NCBI GenBank assembly: GCA_009377525.1
Contig: WHTW01000044.1
Location: 1 to 49,987 of the forward strand
Direction: 5' to 3'
DNA: 49,987 nt
Source of the DNA: Rhodospirillales bacterium
Lineage (GTDB): Bacteria; Pseudomonadota; Alphaproteobacteria; Reyranellales; Reyranellaceae
Shown here piece after piece: positions 12,892 to 20,574 of this stretch; position 1 is the stretch's first letter; every line of letters starts with the position of its first letter. The translations under genes and the position numbers were made by a program. The notes below the pieces were generated by a model, which searched no databases, was not told the origin of the DNA, and worked only from the letters and a program-made list of their open reading frames with translations.

Positions 12892-13863
12892 ATGGCGGCA
12901 ACTCATCGGGGCAAAGTGCTCATTCTGGGATCGGGACCGGCTGGTTACACGGCCGCCATCTATGCCGCCCGCGCCAGCCTGAAGCCCATGCTGGTCCAGG
13001 GGATCCAGCCGGGCGGTCAGCTCACCATCACCACCGACGTGGAGAACTACCCGGGCTTCGCCGACGTCATCCAGGGCCCCTGGCTGATGGAGCAGATGCA
13101 GAAGCAGGCCGAGCATGTCGGCACCCAGCTCTTTTTCGACACTGTCGTGGACGTCGATCTGTCGCGCCGGCCGTTCGTCTGCCTGGGCGATTCCGGCGAC
13201 CGCTATGAAGCGGATGCATTGATCATCTCGACCGGCGCCACGGCGAAGTGGCTCGGCATTCCGACCGAGGAGACCTTCCGTGGCGGCGGCGTGTCGGCCT
13301 GCGCGACCTGCGACGGCTTCTTCTTCCGCGGCAAGGAGGTGGTCGTGGTCGGCGGCGGCAACACCGCCGTCGAGGAGGCACTCTATCTCACCCACCACGC
13401 GTCGAAGGTGACGCTGATCCACCGGCGCGATGCGTTCCGGGCCGAGAAGATCCTTCAGGACCGTCTGTTCAAGAACCCCAAGGTCACGGTGCTGTGGGAT
13501 CACACGCTGCAGGAGATACTGGGCGAGGCCAAGCCCGCGCCGCTGGTCAAGGGCGTGCACGTGCGCAACGTCAAGACCGGGGCGGAGAGGGAGTTCGCGA
13601 CCGACGGCGTGTTCATCGCCATCGGCCACTCGCCCAACACCGAGCTGGTCAAGGGCAAGCTCGCCATGGACAGCGAAGGCTATCTCATCACCAAGCCCGA
13701 TTCGACCGCCACCGACGTCGAAGGCGTCTACGCGGCGGGCGACGTGCAGGACAAGATCTTCCGTCAGGCCGTGACGGCGGCCGGCACCGGCTGCATGGCG
13801 GCGCTGGAGGCGGAGAAATGGTTGGCGGGCCAGGAAGCCCGCCTCGCGCAAGCCGCGGAGTAG
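12892..13863 (+). CDS. trxB: Thioredoxin reductase
   Basis: NADPH-dependent flavoenzyme that reduces cytosolic thioredoxin. The 323-aa protein has the FAD-binding GSGPAG (residues 13-18), the redox pair Cys137-Ala-Thr-Cys140 in SACATCDGFFF, the NADPH-binding GGGNTAVEEALYLT, HRRDAFRAEKI, and the C-terminal FAD motif GVYAAGDVQDKIFRQAVTA. No domain is missing. A 12-bp hairpin follows the stop (13888-13914) and the LysR-type gene begins 67 nt downstream, an arrangement seen in related genomes. Confidence 0.96.
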   Translation: MAATHRGKVLILGSGPAGYTAAIYAARASLKPMLVQGIQPGGQLTITTDVENYPGFADVIQGPWLMEQMQKQAEHVGTQLFFDTVVDVDLSRRPFVCLGDSGDRYEADALIISTGATAKWLGIPTEETFRGGGVSACATCDGFFFRGKEVVVVGGGNTAVEEALYLTHHASKVTLIHRRDAFRAEKILQDRLFKNPKVTVLWDHTLQEILGEAKPAPLVKGVHVRNVKTGAEREFATDGVFIAIGHSPNTELVKGKLAMDSEGYLITKPDSTATDVEGVYAAGDVQDKIFRQAVTAAGTGCMAALEAEKWLAGQEARLAQAAE

Positions 13864-13887
13864 CAAGCGGCGGCAAAGCGCGAAACG

Positions 13888-13914
13888 GGCCTTTGGCACG
13901 AAGTGCCAAAGGCC
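13888..13914. terminator. Perfect 12-bp hairpin between trxB and the LysR-type gene
   Basis: GGCCTTTGGCAC / GTGCCAAAGGCC with loop GAA. There is no U-tract. It may attenuate read-through from trxB or be a repeat-type palindrome. It ends before the Shine-Dalgarno AGGGAGG of the next gene. Confidence 0.5.
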
Positions 13915-13930
13915 TCAGGGAGGCGATGTC

Positions 13931-14821
13931 ATGGACTGGGACAAGCTGCGGATCTTCCAGGCCGTAGCTGACGCGGGAAGCTTCACTCACGCCGGCGAAT
14001 CACTGAAACTCAGCCAGTCGGCCATCTCGCGCCAGATCGGCGCGCTCGAAGAGCAGCTTGGCGTCATGCTGTTCCACCGCCATGCGCGCGGCCTGATCCT
14101 CACCGAGCAGGGCGAGTTGCTGTACCGCACCGCCCGCGACATGGCGGCCAAGGTCAACACCGCCGAGGCGCTGCTACGCGCCAACCAGGACAAGCCGGCC
14201 GGCCGCCTCAAGATCCACGCCACGGTGGGCTTCGGCTCGACCTGGCTGACCGCGCAGATGCACGAGTTCATCACCACCTATCCCGAGATCGATGTCAGCC
14301 TCGTGCTGTCGGACAACGAGCTCGATCTCGGCATGCGCGAGGCCGACGTGGCCATCCGCATGATGATGCCGCGCCAGCCCGGCCTGGTGCAGCGGCACCT
14401 GCTGACCGTGCGTAGCCACGTCTACGCCGCGCACAGCTACATCCAGAAATACGGCAAACCCAAATCGGTCGACGAGCTCGACCAGCACCGGCTGATCATC
14501 TTCGGCGAGGATGCGCGCGCGCCTGTGCAGGACGTTAATTGGCTGCTGCGAGAAGGCAACCCTGATCAGGCGGCCCGCATTGTCGTGCTGCGCGTTAACA
14601 ACACCTACGGCATCTTCCGCGCCGTCGAATCCGGCCTGGGGATAGCTTCGCTGCCCGACTACCTGGCGCGCGAGTCGACCAAGATCGACATGGTCCTGCC
14701 GGAGCTCAATGTCCGCACGACCGATGTGTATTTCACCTATCCTGAGGAATTGCGGCACTCCAAGCGCATCGCCGTGTTCCGCGATTTCCTTTTGCGGAAG
14801 GTCGCGGAGACACGATTCTGA
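13931..14821 (+). CDS. LysR-family transcriptional regulator
   Basis: 296-aa regulator with the LysR N-terminal HTH (WDKLRIFQAVADAGSFTHAG, SQSAISRQIGALEEQLG) and a periplasmic-binding-like effector domain from about residue 95 (GRLKIHATVGFGSTWL ... GLGIASLPDYLARES). A strong AGGGAGG lies 8 nt before the ATG. The target is unknown. It follows trxB on the same strand, and the next downstream unit is a small-RNA-like element with its own terminator. Confidence 0.93.
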   Translation: MDWDKLRIFQAVADAGSFTHAGESLKLSQSAISRQIGALEEQLGVMLFHRHARGLILTEQGELLYRTARDMAAKVNTAEALLRANQDKPAGRLKIHATVGFGSTWLTAQMHEFITTYPEIDVSLVLSDNELDLGMREADVAIRMMMPRQPGLVQRHLLTVRSHVYAAHSYIQKYGKPKSVDELDQHRLIIFGEDARAPVQDVNWLLREGNPDQAARIVVLRVNNTYGIFRAVESGLGIASLPDYLARESTKIDMVLPELNVRTTDVYFTYPEELRHSKRIAVFRDFLLRKVAETRF

Positions 14822-14975
14822 AGGTCAGACCTGCAGGATTGCATAGCCGATGAAAGGCATGCGTCCACCGCATGCCAGTTGCCGGAAATTCCCCCCTACC
14901 CATGTGCAATGCGAAGACTATTTTCAAAGCAGGTTTTCGACACGAACGGTTCACTGCTTTTCGCGTTCGAAACTC

Positions 14976-15056
14976 GGGATCCTCATGATCCCACGTCTCC
15001 CAGACGTGAAGCCTCCCTGTTTGACTCGCCGGGCCTTTTGGCCCGGCGTCTTTTTT
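14976..15056 (+). ncRNA. Candidate three-hairpin small RNA with intrinsic terminator
   Basis: Within the gap 14822-15180 three perfect hairpins follow one another on the plus strand: GGGATC/GATCCC with loop CTCAT (14976-14992); ACGTCT/AGACGT with loop CCC (14993-15007); and CGCCGGGCC/GGCCCGGCG with a TTTT loop (15027-15048), followed by TC and six T, a textbook Rho-independent terminator. The linker GAAGCCTCCCTG carries a single-stranded anti-Shine-Dalgarno-like CCTCCC. The arrangement recalls the alphaproteobacterial alpha-r8/MmgR class of sRNAs; that assignment is from memory and tentative. It could also be the 3' UTR of the LysR transcript, which ends 155 nt upstream. No clear promoter was found. 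In the rest of the gap, TTGGGCAAC (15055-15063) can pair with GTTGCCCAA (15142-15150). Confidence 0.6.
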
Positions 15057-15180
15057 GGGCAACTTGATTCCCTGAGGCTGAAGCGGTCTTTCCCGCGTAT
15101 TTGGTTGGGACGTTCTGCCGCTGGTAGGTCATGCCCCACAGGTTGCCCAAGCAATTGATGTGGAAGGCTTCCCACCCCAC

Positions 15181-16089
15181 ATGTATTTTCAGAGCCCAAC
15201 CAAGACGATGTTCTCCGAAGTCCGCCAAGCCATCCTCCCCCTGGCTCTGCGCAAGATCACGCGCCGGGGTGACTTGGAGCGCGCGGGTCTTCTGATCGAG
15301 TCCCTGGCCAAGCATTGGCGCGACAGCAAGCCCTTCGAACTGCTGATCGTTTCGCCCGGCACCGACACGCATTTGCTGCGCACCAGCTTGCCGCGCTTTC
15401 CCAACATCAACGTGTCGGTCCGGCCCGAGTCGGACTTCTTCCGGCTGTTCAGCAGCTTCTATCTGATGACCGGCTGGTATCGGCAGCAGATCGTCAAGCT
15501 GCAGGTGCCGGTGATGCTGGGCTTCGGCGGCTACCTGACGCTCGATTCCGACGTCTGCTGCGTCGGCGACTTCGATTCCCGGACCTTCGTCGACGACGGT
15601 CGTGGCCTGTCGCGCTGGGAGCCCAAGGTCCACCATGACTGGTGGCGCAACGTCACCGAGGTGGTCGGCACCTACTACGACGCCAAGGGCCATGGCCTGT
15701 CGGTGACACCCAACCTGCTGCATGGCGACCTCGCCGCCCAGACGCTGAACTACATGCGCAACGGCTCGCAGGGTTCGTCCACCAAGGCCTTGATGTCGTG
15801 GAAGATGCGTCGGCCGATGCGCGTGCCGTGGACCGAATATTCGCTCTACACCAGCGTCGCCGAGCTGCGGGGCAACCTGTTCGACTATCACGTCGAATGG
15901 AATACCTGCTATGGCGCCAGCGTGCACCTGTTCTCCGAACAGTCCTGCGTCTGGGGCGCCGACGATTTCGAGCGGCTGGTCAAGCTGCCCAACGGCACCG
16001 ATCCCGGCGGCAAGTTCATCATCGTGCAAAGCCACGCCCGCATTCCGCTCGAGCGCGTGCGCGAATACTGCCTGAGCTTCGCCGGCTGA
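15181..16089 (+). CDS. DUF6492-type glycosyltransferase-like protein
   Basis: Protein of about 302 aa resembling the DUF6492 family, which is related to nucleotide-sugar glycosyltransferases. A plausible DxD metal motif lies in YLTLDSDVCCVGDF. Aromatic-rich segments WEPKVHHDWWRNV and YHVEWNTCYGASVHLF are typical of this group. No membrane helices or signal peptide are seen. The start at 15181 is chosen because GGAAGG lies 13 nt upstream; an ATG at 15160 would overlap that site and one at 15208 is also possible. Its 3' end overlaps the readable frame of the convergent CoA transferase, but only because that gene is frameshifted. The acceptor is unknown. Confidence 0.7.
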   Translation: MYFQSPTKTMFSEVRQAILPLALRKITRRGDLERAGLLIESLAKHWRDSKPFELLIVSPGTDTHLLRTSLPRFPNINVSVRPESDFFRLFSSFYLMTGWYRQQIVKLQVPVMLGFGGYLTLDSDVCCVGDFDSRTFVDDGRGLSRWEPKVHHDWWRNVTEVVGTYYDAKGHGLSVTPNLLHGDLAAQTLNYMRNGSQGSSTKALMSWKMRRPMRVPWTEYSLYTSVAELRGNLFDYHVEWNTCYGASVHLFSEQSCVWGADDFERLVKLPNGTDPGGKFIIVQSHARIPLERVREYCLSFAG

Positions 16090-17248
16090 TTTCTCTTGAG
16101 CGCGGGCCTCCGGCCCGCTCTCTGAAAACTAAACCTTCCCGTTGTGCTCGCCGATCTTCGGCCGCCTTGGCGACGTTGGCCGCGCGTTCGCCGTCGAAGC
16201 TGACCGGCAGGCCATGGAACAGCGCGTCTGAGCCGGCGTAGGGCTTGGCGAACATGCCGAGCGCCGCCCCCTGGGCGAGTTCCAGGACCTGCGGGACGGT
16301 ATTGAGCGGCCCGTTGGGCACGCCTAGCGCATCGAGCTTGCCCGACCAGTAGTCGCGGCTCTTGTGCTTCATGATGTCGGCGATCATGCCGAGCAGCAGG
16401 TCGCGGTGCTGCATGCGCTCGACGTTGGTCTTGAAGCGCGGCTCGTCGGGCCATTCGGGATGGCCCAGCGCCTCGGCGAACTTGCGCCATAGCCGGTCGT
16501 TGCCGGGGCAGATCATCAAGGGGCCATCGCTGCACTCGAACGCCTGGTAGGGCGTCAGCGACGGATGGCCGGTACCCTGGCGCGCCGCCATCCTGCCGGT
16601 CACCGAGTAGTTCGCGGCGTGGTTCGACGCCCACATGAGGCCGCTCTCGAACAGCGAGGTGTTGACCAGGCTGCCGCGGCCCGTGGTGGCGCGCCGGGCG
16701 ATCGCCGCCAGCACGCCGATCGCCGTCCACATGCCATGCGACAGATCGATGATGGAAACGCCGATGCGGGCCTCGGGTCCCGAGGGATCGCCGTTCAGTG
16801 AGATCAGCCCGGCCACCGCCTGGATGATCGGCTCGTAGCCCGGCCGTTCCCGCCACGGCCCGACGTGGCCGAAGGCGCCGAGATCGGCATAGATCAGCTG
16901 CGGGAAGCGCTTGGTCAGCGTGGCGCCGTCGATGCCGAACTTGGCCGGCACGTCGGCGCGCAGATTGTGCACGAAGACGTCGGCGGCGCTGATCCGCTCG
17001 ATCAACGCCTCGCGTTGGGCCTTGTTGGCCAGGTCGCAGGTGATCGACTTCTTGCCACGATTGAGGGCGATGAACCCCACCGAGTCGCCTTCAATGAACG
17101 GCGGGCCCCATTTGCGCGCATCGTCGCCCTCGGGCCGCTCGACCTTGACGACCTCGGCGCCGAGAAAGGCCAGGATCTGCCCGCAGTACGGGCCGGCGAG
17201 GTTCTGGCCGAACTCGACGACCTTGATGCCTGCGAGGGGCTTGCTCAT
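16019..17248 (-). CDS. CaiB/BaiF-type (family III) CoA transferase with frameshifted C-terminus
   Basis: Transfers CoA between carboxylic acids. The N-terminal family III signature is PLAGIKVVEFGQNLAGPYCGQ; the catalytic aspartate is Asp168 in SIIDLSHGM, matching Asp169 of formyl-CoA transferase; GHPSLTPYQAFECSDG follows. The annotated frame runs 409 aa to 16019 and ends in an Arg-rich tail unlike the family. In the +1 frame near 16183, the same DNA reads RPTSPRRPKIGEHNGKV and then TAG at 16129-16131, which is the normal ending of this family. One base has probably been gained or two lost around 16180-16187, or this is a sequencing error. The intact gene would be 16129-17248 and would not overlap its convergent neighbour. 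It overlaps the acyl-CoA dehydrogenase by 4 nt. Confidence 0.88.
   Translation of the reverse strand: MSKPLAGIKVVEFGQNLAGPYCGQILAFLGAEVVKVERPEGDDARKWGPPFIEGDSVGFIALNRGKKSITCDLANKAQREALIERISAADVFVHNLRADVPAKFGIDGATLTKRFPQLIYADLGAFGHVGPWRERPGYEPIIQAVAGLISLNGDPSGPEARIGVSIIDLSHGMWTAIGVLAAIARRATTGRGSLVNTSLFESGLMWASNHAANYSVTGRMAARQGTGHPSLTPYQAFECSDGPLMICPGNDRLWRKFAEALGHPEWPDEPRFKTNVERMQHRDLLLGMIADIMKHKSRDYWSGKLDALGVPNGPLNTVPQVLELAQGAALGMFAKPYAGSDALFHGLPVSFDGERAANVAKAAEDRRAQREGLVFRERAGGPRSREISRRSSGSIRARARAECGRGFAR
16102..16118. repeat. TCC-loop palindrome (REP-like), copy 1
   Basis: GCGGGCC-TCC-GGCCCGC, a 7-bp perfect stem with loop TCC, flanked by GAGC and TC. It lies between two convergent genes. 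It belongs to the same family as 31369-31388, 34872-34928 and 36454-36481. Confidence 0.6.
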
Positions 17249-18411
17249 CGCAGGCTGCTGCCCAGGATCTCGCGCGCGATCACCATGCGCTGCACCTCGC
17301 TCGGCCCTTCGCCGACGCGGCGGATGCGCATCTCGCGATACCAGCGTTCCAGCGGCAGGTCCTTGGTCATGCCCATGCCGCCATGGATCTGCATGGAGCG
17401 GTCGACGACGCGGCCGCCACCCTCCGACGCCGTCAGCTTGGCGATGGCGGCCTCGGTGCGGAAGGGGAGCCCACGGCGCGCCTTCTCGGCGGCCTCGAGC
17501 GTGAAGTGGCGGGCGGTGCGGATGTCGATCTCATTGTCGACCAGCATCCACTGGATGGCCTGCCGGTTGGCGAGCTTGTCGCCGAAGGTCGAGCGCATCT
17601 TGGCCCATTCGATCGCCATCTCATGGGCGGCGATGGCGACGCCGATGCAGCCCGCGGCATAGGGGATGCGCTGGCGCGTCAGCCGGTCATTGGCCACGGC
17701 GAAGCCCTTGTTGACCTCGCCCAGCACCTGGTGGTCGGAGACCCAGCAATCCTTGAACTCGAGCTCGGTGGCGTAGCTCGACGAGCGCAGCGTGTGCACG
17801 ACGCGCCGTACATGGAAGCCCGGCGTGCCGGCATCGATGATGAAGCAGGTGATGCCGGCGCGACCCTTGGAGGCGTCGGTACGGGCGAACACGATGCCGT
17901 ACTGCGCCCGGTCGGCGCCGGAGATGAAGATCTTGGCGCCGTTCAGCACCCAGCCATTGTCCTTGCGCTCGGCGCGCGTCTGGATGGCGCGCGCCGGATC
18001 GCTGCCGCCCGACGGCTCGGTGAGGCCGAAGAACGGCTTCTTCTCGCCACGCAGCGTCGGATAGAGGTAGCGCTCCTTCTGGTCCTCGTTGGCCTCGAAG
18101 ATCTGGGCGAGGCCCGCGCCGCCGAACGTGCCGTAGCAGGGCACGTAGAGGCCGGCGCGATGCTGGGCCATCTCGATGGCGAGCAGCACGCGGGTGACGA
18201 TGTCAATGTCAGGCCCGCCGAACTCCTTGGGGATGTCGATGCCGTAAAGGCCCATCGCCTTGGTCTTCTCGACCAGCCGGGCTTGGTCGGCGGGATCGAG
18301 CTCGGAGGCGTCGGGATCGAGCTTGGCCTCAAGCGGTATGATCTCCTCGCGCACGTAGCGGCGGACCTGGTCGATCAGCATCTGCTGTTCGGAGCTGGGC
18401 TCGAAATCCAT
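17245..18411 (-). CDS. Acyl-CoA dehydrogenase
   Basis: FAD enzyme that introduces the alpha-beta double bond of acyl-CoA thioesters. The 388-aa protein has the three-domain family layout: N-terminal helices (MLIDQVRRYVREEIIPLEAK), the FAD-contacting FGLTEPSGGSDPARAIQTRAE and WVLNGAKIFISGADRAQYG, and the C-terminal helices ending MHGGMGMTKDLPLERWYREM and GEGPSEVQRMVIAREIL. The substrate class is not readable. It sits in an operon with enoyl-CoA hydratase upstream and CoA transferase downstream, translationally coupled to the latter (ATGA overlap). This suggests activation, dehydrogenation and hydration of an imported carboxylate. Confidence 0.93.
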   Translation of the reverse strand: MDFEPSSEQQMLIDQVRRYVREEIIPLEAKLDPDASELDPADQARLVEKTKAMGLYGIDIPKEFGGPDIDIVTRVLLAIEMAQHRAGLYVPCYGTFGGAGLAQIFEANEDQKERYLYPTLRGEKKPFFGLTEPSGGSDPARAIQTRAERKDNGWVLNGAKIFISGADRAQYGIVFARTDASKGRAGITCFIIDAGTPGFHVRRVVHTLRSSSYATELEFKDCWVSDHQVLGEVNKGFAVANDRLTRQRIPYAAGCIGVAIAAHEMAIEWAKMRSTFGDKLANRQAIQWMLVDNEIDIRTARHFTLEAAEKARRGLPFRTEAAIAKLTASEGGGRVVDRSMQIHGGMGMTKDLPLERWYREMRIRRVGEGPSEVQRMVIAREILGSSLR

Positions 18412-18421
18412 GGTTGCCTCG

Positions 18422-18763
18422 TCAGTTCGGGCTCAGCCTGCCGAGCGCAGGCGGCGGGTTCTTGGCGTTGTCGATGGGCAGGCTGCCGTGATCAGCCTGA
18501 TGCACCATCAGAAGCTCGAACCAGCGCGTGCGGTACTGCTGGTTGACCTCGACACGGAACTGATGGCCCAAGGTGCGCTGGCTCGCTTCGCGCTGCAGCT
18601 CGCTGCGCAGGCCGAAGGCCGACCGCGCGCCGGCCTGGCCGATATAGACGATCGTGCCCTTGGCGTCGGCGATCTGGTAGACGCCGAGCTGACCCGGCAG
18701 GCGATCGACGACTTCCGCCGTCAGCGGCCGCCACGGCTTGTCGAGGCGCAGGCGCAGCGCCAC
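18422..18763 (-). CDS. Small GIY-YIG-like protein
   Basis: 113-aa protein with an N-terminal segment QLGVYQIADAKGTIVYIGQAG that matches the GIY...YIG strands of the GIY-YIG nuclease fold (here GVY and YIG). An Arg (FGLRSELQRE) follows at about the position of the catalytic arginine. The conserved C-terminal Glu of true nucleases is not obvious, so catalytic activity is doubtful. The start is GTG, one base after the enoyl-CoA hydratase stop. Its placement inside an acyl-CoA operon is odd; it may be only a positional passenger. Confidence 0.6.
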   Translation of the reverse strand: MALRLRLDKPWRPLTAEVVDRLPGQLGVYQIADAKGTIVYIGQAGARSAFGLRSELQREASQRTLGHQFRVEVNQQYRTRWFELLMVHQADHGSLPIDNAKNPPPALGRLSPN

Positions 18764-18764
18764 G

Positions 18765-19526
18765 TCACTTGCCCTGGAACTTCGCGGTGCGCTTCTCCAG
18801 GCGGGCCTTCATGCCCTCCTGCGCGTCCTGGCTCTGCATCGCCGCCCGCACCAGCGCGTCCACGTCGTCGTGCTTGATGGCGTCACGGAACTCGAGCTGA
18901 CGCACGGTCAGCGCCTTCATGGCCTTGAGCGACAGCGGCGCGTTGGCGGCCAGGCGGTCGATGACCTTGGTCGCCTCGGCCTCGAGCTCCGCGGCCGGCA
19001 CGCAGCGGGCGATCAGGCCGAGCGCATGGAGCTTGGTCGAAGGCAAGGGATCGCCGAGCAGCAGCATCTCGCGCGTCGTCACCGGGCCCAGCACCTCCAT
19101 CAGCTTCTTGGCCAGGAACCAGTTGGGCGCCAGGCCGACCTGGGCGAGCGACATGCCGAAGCGCGCCTTCTGGCTCGCCACCACCAGATCGCAATGCAGC
19201 GCGAGCTCATTGCCGCCAGCGATGGCGTCGCCCTGGACCACGGCCACCACGGGCAGCGGACAGAGCTCGATGGCGCGCAGCATGACCTCGATGCCGCTGG
19301 CTTCGCCGGCACCGGCCGACTTGCTGCGCTCGGCCATGTCGAGGCCGGCGCAGAACACGTCGCCCTTGCCGCGGATCACCATGACGCGGTCTTCGGCCGC
19401 GACCGGCGCCTGCAGCGCGGCGATCATCTCCTTCAGCAATTCGCTGTCGAGCGCGTTGCGCTTCTCCGGCCGGTTCATCCACACGGTTTTGACCGGGCCG
19501 TTCTTCTCGATGATGACCTTGCTCAT
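18765..19526 (-). CDS. Enoyl-CoA hydratase/isomerase (crotonase) family protein
   Basis: 253-aa crotonase-fold protein. The oxyanion-hole segments are KRNALDSELLKEMIAAL near the N-terminus, GDVFCAGLDMAE, and AVVQGDAIAGGNELALHCDL (about residues 95-115). The C-terminal QDAQEGMKARLEKRTAKFQGK is the usual tail. It probably hydrates an enoyl-CoA made by the dehydrogenase encoded two genes downstream. The active-site glutamates cannot be assigned with certainty. It starts 4 nt after the stop of the transporter receptor gene. Confidence 0.9.
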   Translation of the reverse strand: MSKVIIEKNGPVKTVWMNRPEKRNALDSELLKEMIAALQAPVAAEDRVMVIRGKGDVFCAGLDMAERSKSAGAGEASGIEVMLRAIELCPLPVVAVVQGDAIAGGNELALHCDLVVASQKARFGMSLAQVGLAPNWFLAKKLMEVLGPVTTREMLLLGDPLPSTKLHALGLIARCVPAAELEAEATKVIDRLAANAPLSLKAMKALTVRQLEFRDAIKHDDVDALVRAAMQSQDAQEGMKARLEKRTAKFQGK

Positions 19527-19530
19527 TGTT

Positions 19531-20493
19531 TCACTCCGGTTCGATGCCGGCCGCCTTGATCTCCGTCGTCCACCACTTGGTCTGTTCCTTGACGTAGGCA
19601 GCGAACTGGTCGAGCGGCAGCGGCGAGATCTCCATGCGGCCCTGGGTCATGGCCTTGGCGGTCGCCGGATCCTTCAGCGCCTCGGTAATGGCGTCGGCCA
19701 GCGTCTTCTGGACCGGCTGAGGCGTGCCGGCCGGGGCGAACACCGCCAGCCAATAGACCAGAACATAGCCCGGCACGGTCTCGGCGATCGCCGGCAGGTT
19801 GGGCGCCACCGTCGTGCGCTGCGCGCCCGTCGTGCCGAGCCCACGCACCTTGCCAGCATCGACCTGGGCCAACCCTTGCGGCAGGTCGGGGAACATGACC
19901 TGGACCTGGCCGGAGATGACGTCGCCCAGCGCCTGAGGGCTTGCCTTGTAAGGCACGCGCTCGATCCTCACGCCGGCCATCTTGTTGAACATCTCGGCCG
20001 ACAGCCGCTGCGAGGCGCTGGCCTCGGCGTAGTTCAATTTGGCCGGGTTCTTCTTGGCGTAGTCGATCAGATCGGCCACCGACTTGATCGGCAGGTCGTT
20101 GTTGACCACAAGCACGTTGACGCCGGTGACGCAGCGCATGATCGGCACGAAATCCTTCTCGGGATTATAGCTCAGCTTCTTGAACAGCGCCGGATTGGCC
20201 GCGTTGGTCGTGTTGGTGCCCATCAGCAGCGTGTAGCCGTCGGCCGGAGCCGTCGCGACGGCGGACGCGCCGAGTTGGCCGCTGGCGCCGGGCTTGTCGT
20301 CGATCAACACCGGCTGCTTCAGGATGCCCTGCAGCTTGGCGCCCAGCCCGCGCGCCGTGAGGTCGGTGGCGCTGCCGGCGGCGAAGGGCACGACGATCTT
20401 GATCGGCTTGCCGGGATACGCCTGTGCGAATGCTTTTGGCGACGCCGACAGGGCGGCAGCACCCGCAAGCACGGAACGGCGGTACAGCTTCAC
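19531..20493 (-). CDS. Tripartite tricarboxylate transporter substrate-binding protein (Bug/TctC family)
   Basis: 320-aa periplasmic receptor. The N-terminal export signal is LYRRSVLAGAAALSASPKAFAQ, with an Arg pair that could use Tat or Sec. The mature protein begins YPGKPIKIVVPFAAGSATDL, the hallmark of Bug receptors, followed by VLIDDKPGASGQLGA and LLMGTNTTNAANPALF. It binds a carboxylate for uptake, but the membrane subunits TctA/TctB are not in this window. The start is GTG with AGGGAGG 6 nt upstream. It is the first gene of the acyl-CoA operon, so its ligand is likely the substrate of the downstream enzymes. Confidence 0.93.
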   Translation of the reverse strand: MKLYRRSVLAGAAALSASPKAFAQAYPGKPIKIVVPFAAGSATDLTARGLGAKLQGILKQPVLIDDKPGASGQLGASAVATAPADGYTLLMGTNTTNAANPALFKKLSYNPEKDFVPIMRCVTGVNVLVVNNDLPIKSVADLIDYAKKNPAKLNYAEASASQRLSAEMFNKMAGVRIERVPYKASPQALGDVISGQVQVMFPDLPQGLAQVDAGKVRGLGTTGAQRTTVAPNLPAIAETVPGYVLVYWLAVFAPAGTPQPVQKTLADAITEALKDPATAKAMTQGRMEISPLPLDQFAAYVKEQTKWWTTEIKAAGIEPE

Positions 20494-20574
20494 TGAAAAT
20501 CCTCCCTTGGCCTCGCGTGCTGATGGTCCGTTTTAGCGCGGGCCGGCGCGGTGAGGCAAAGGCAGGCGGCTACC

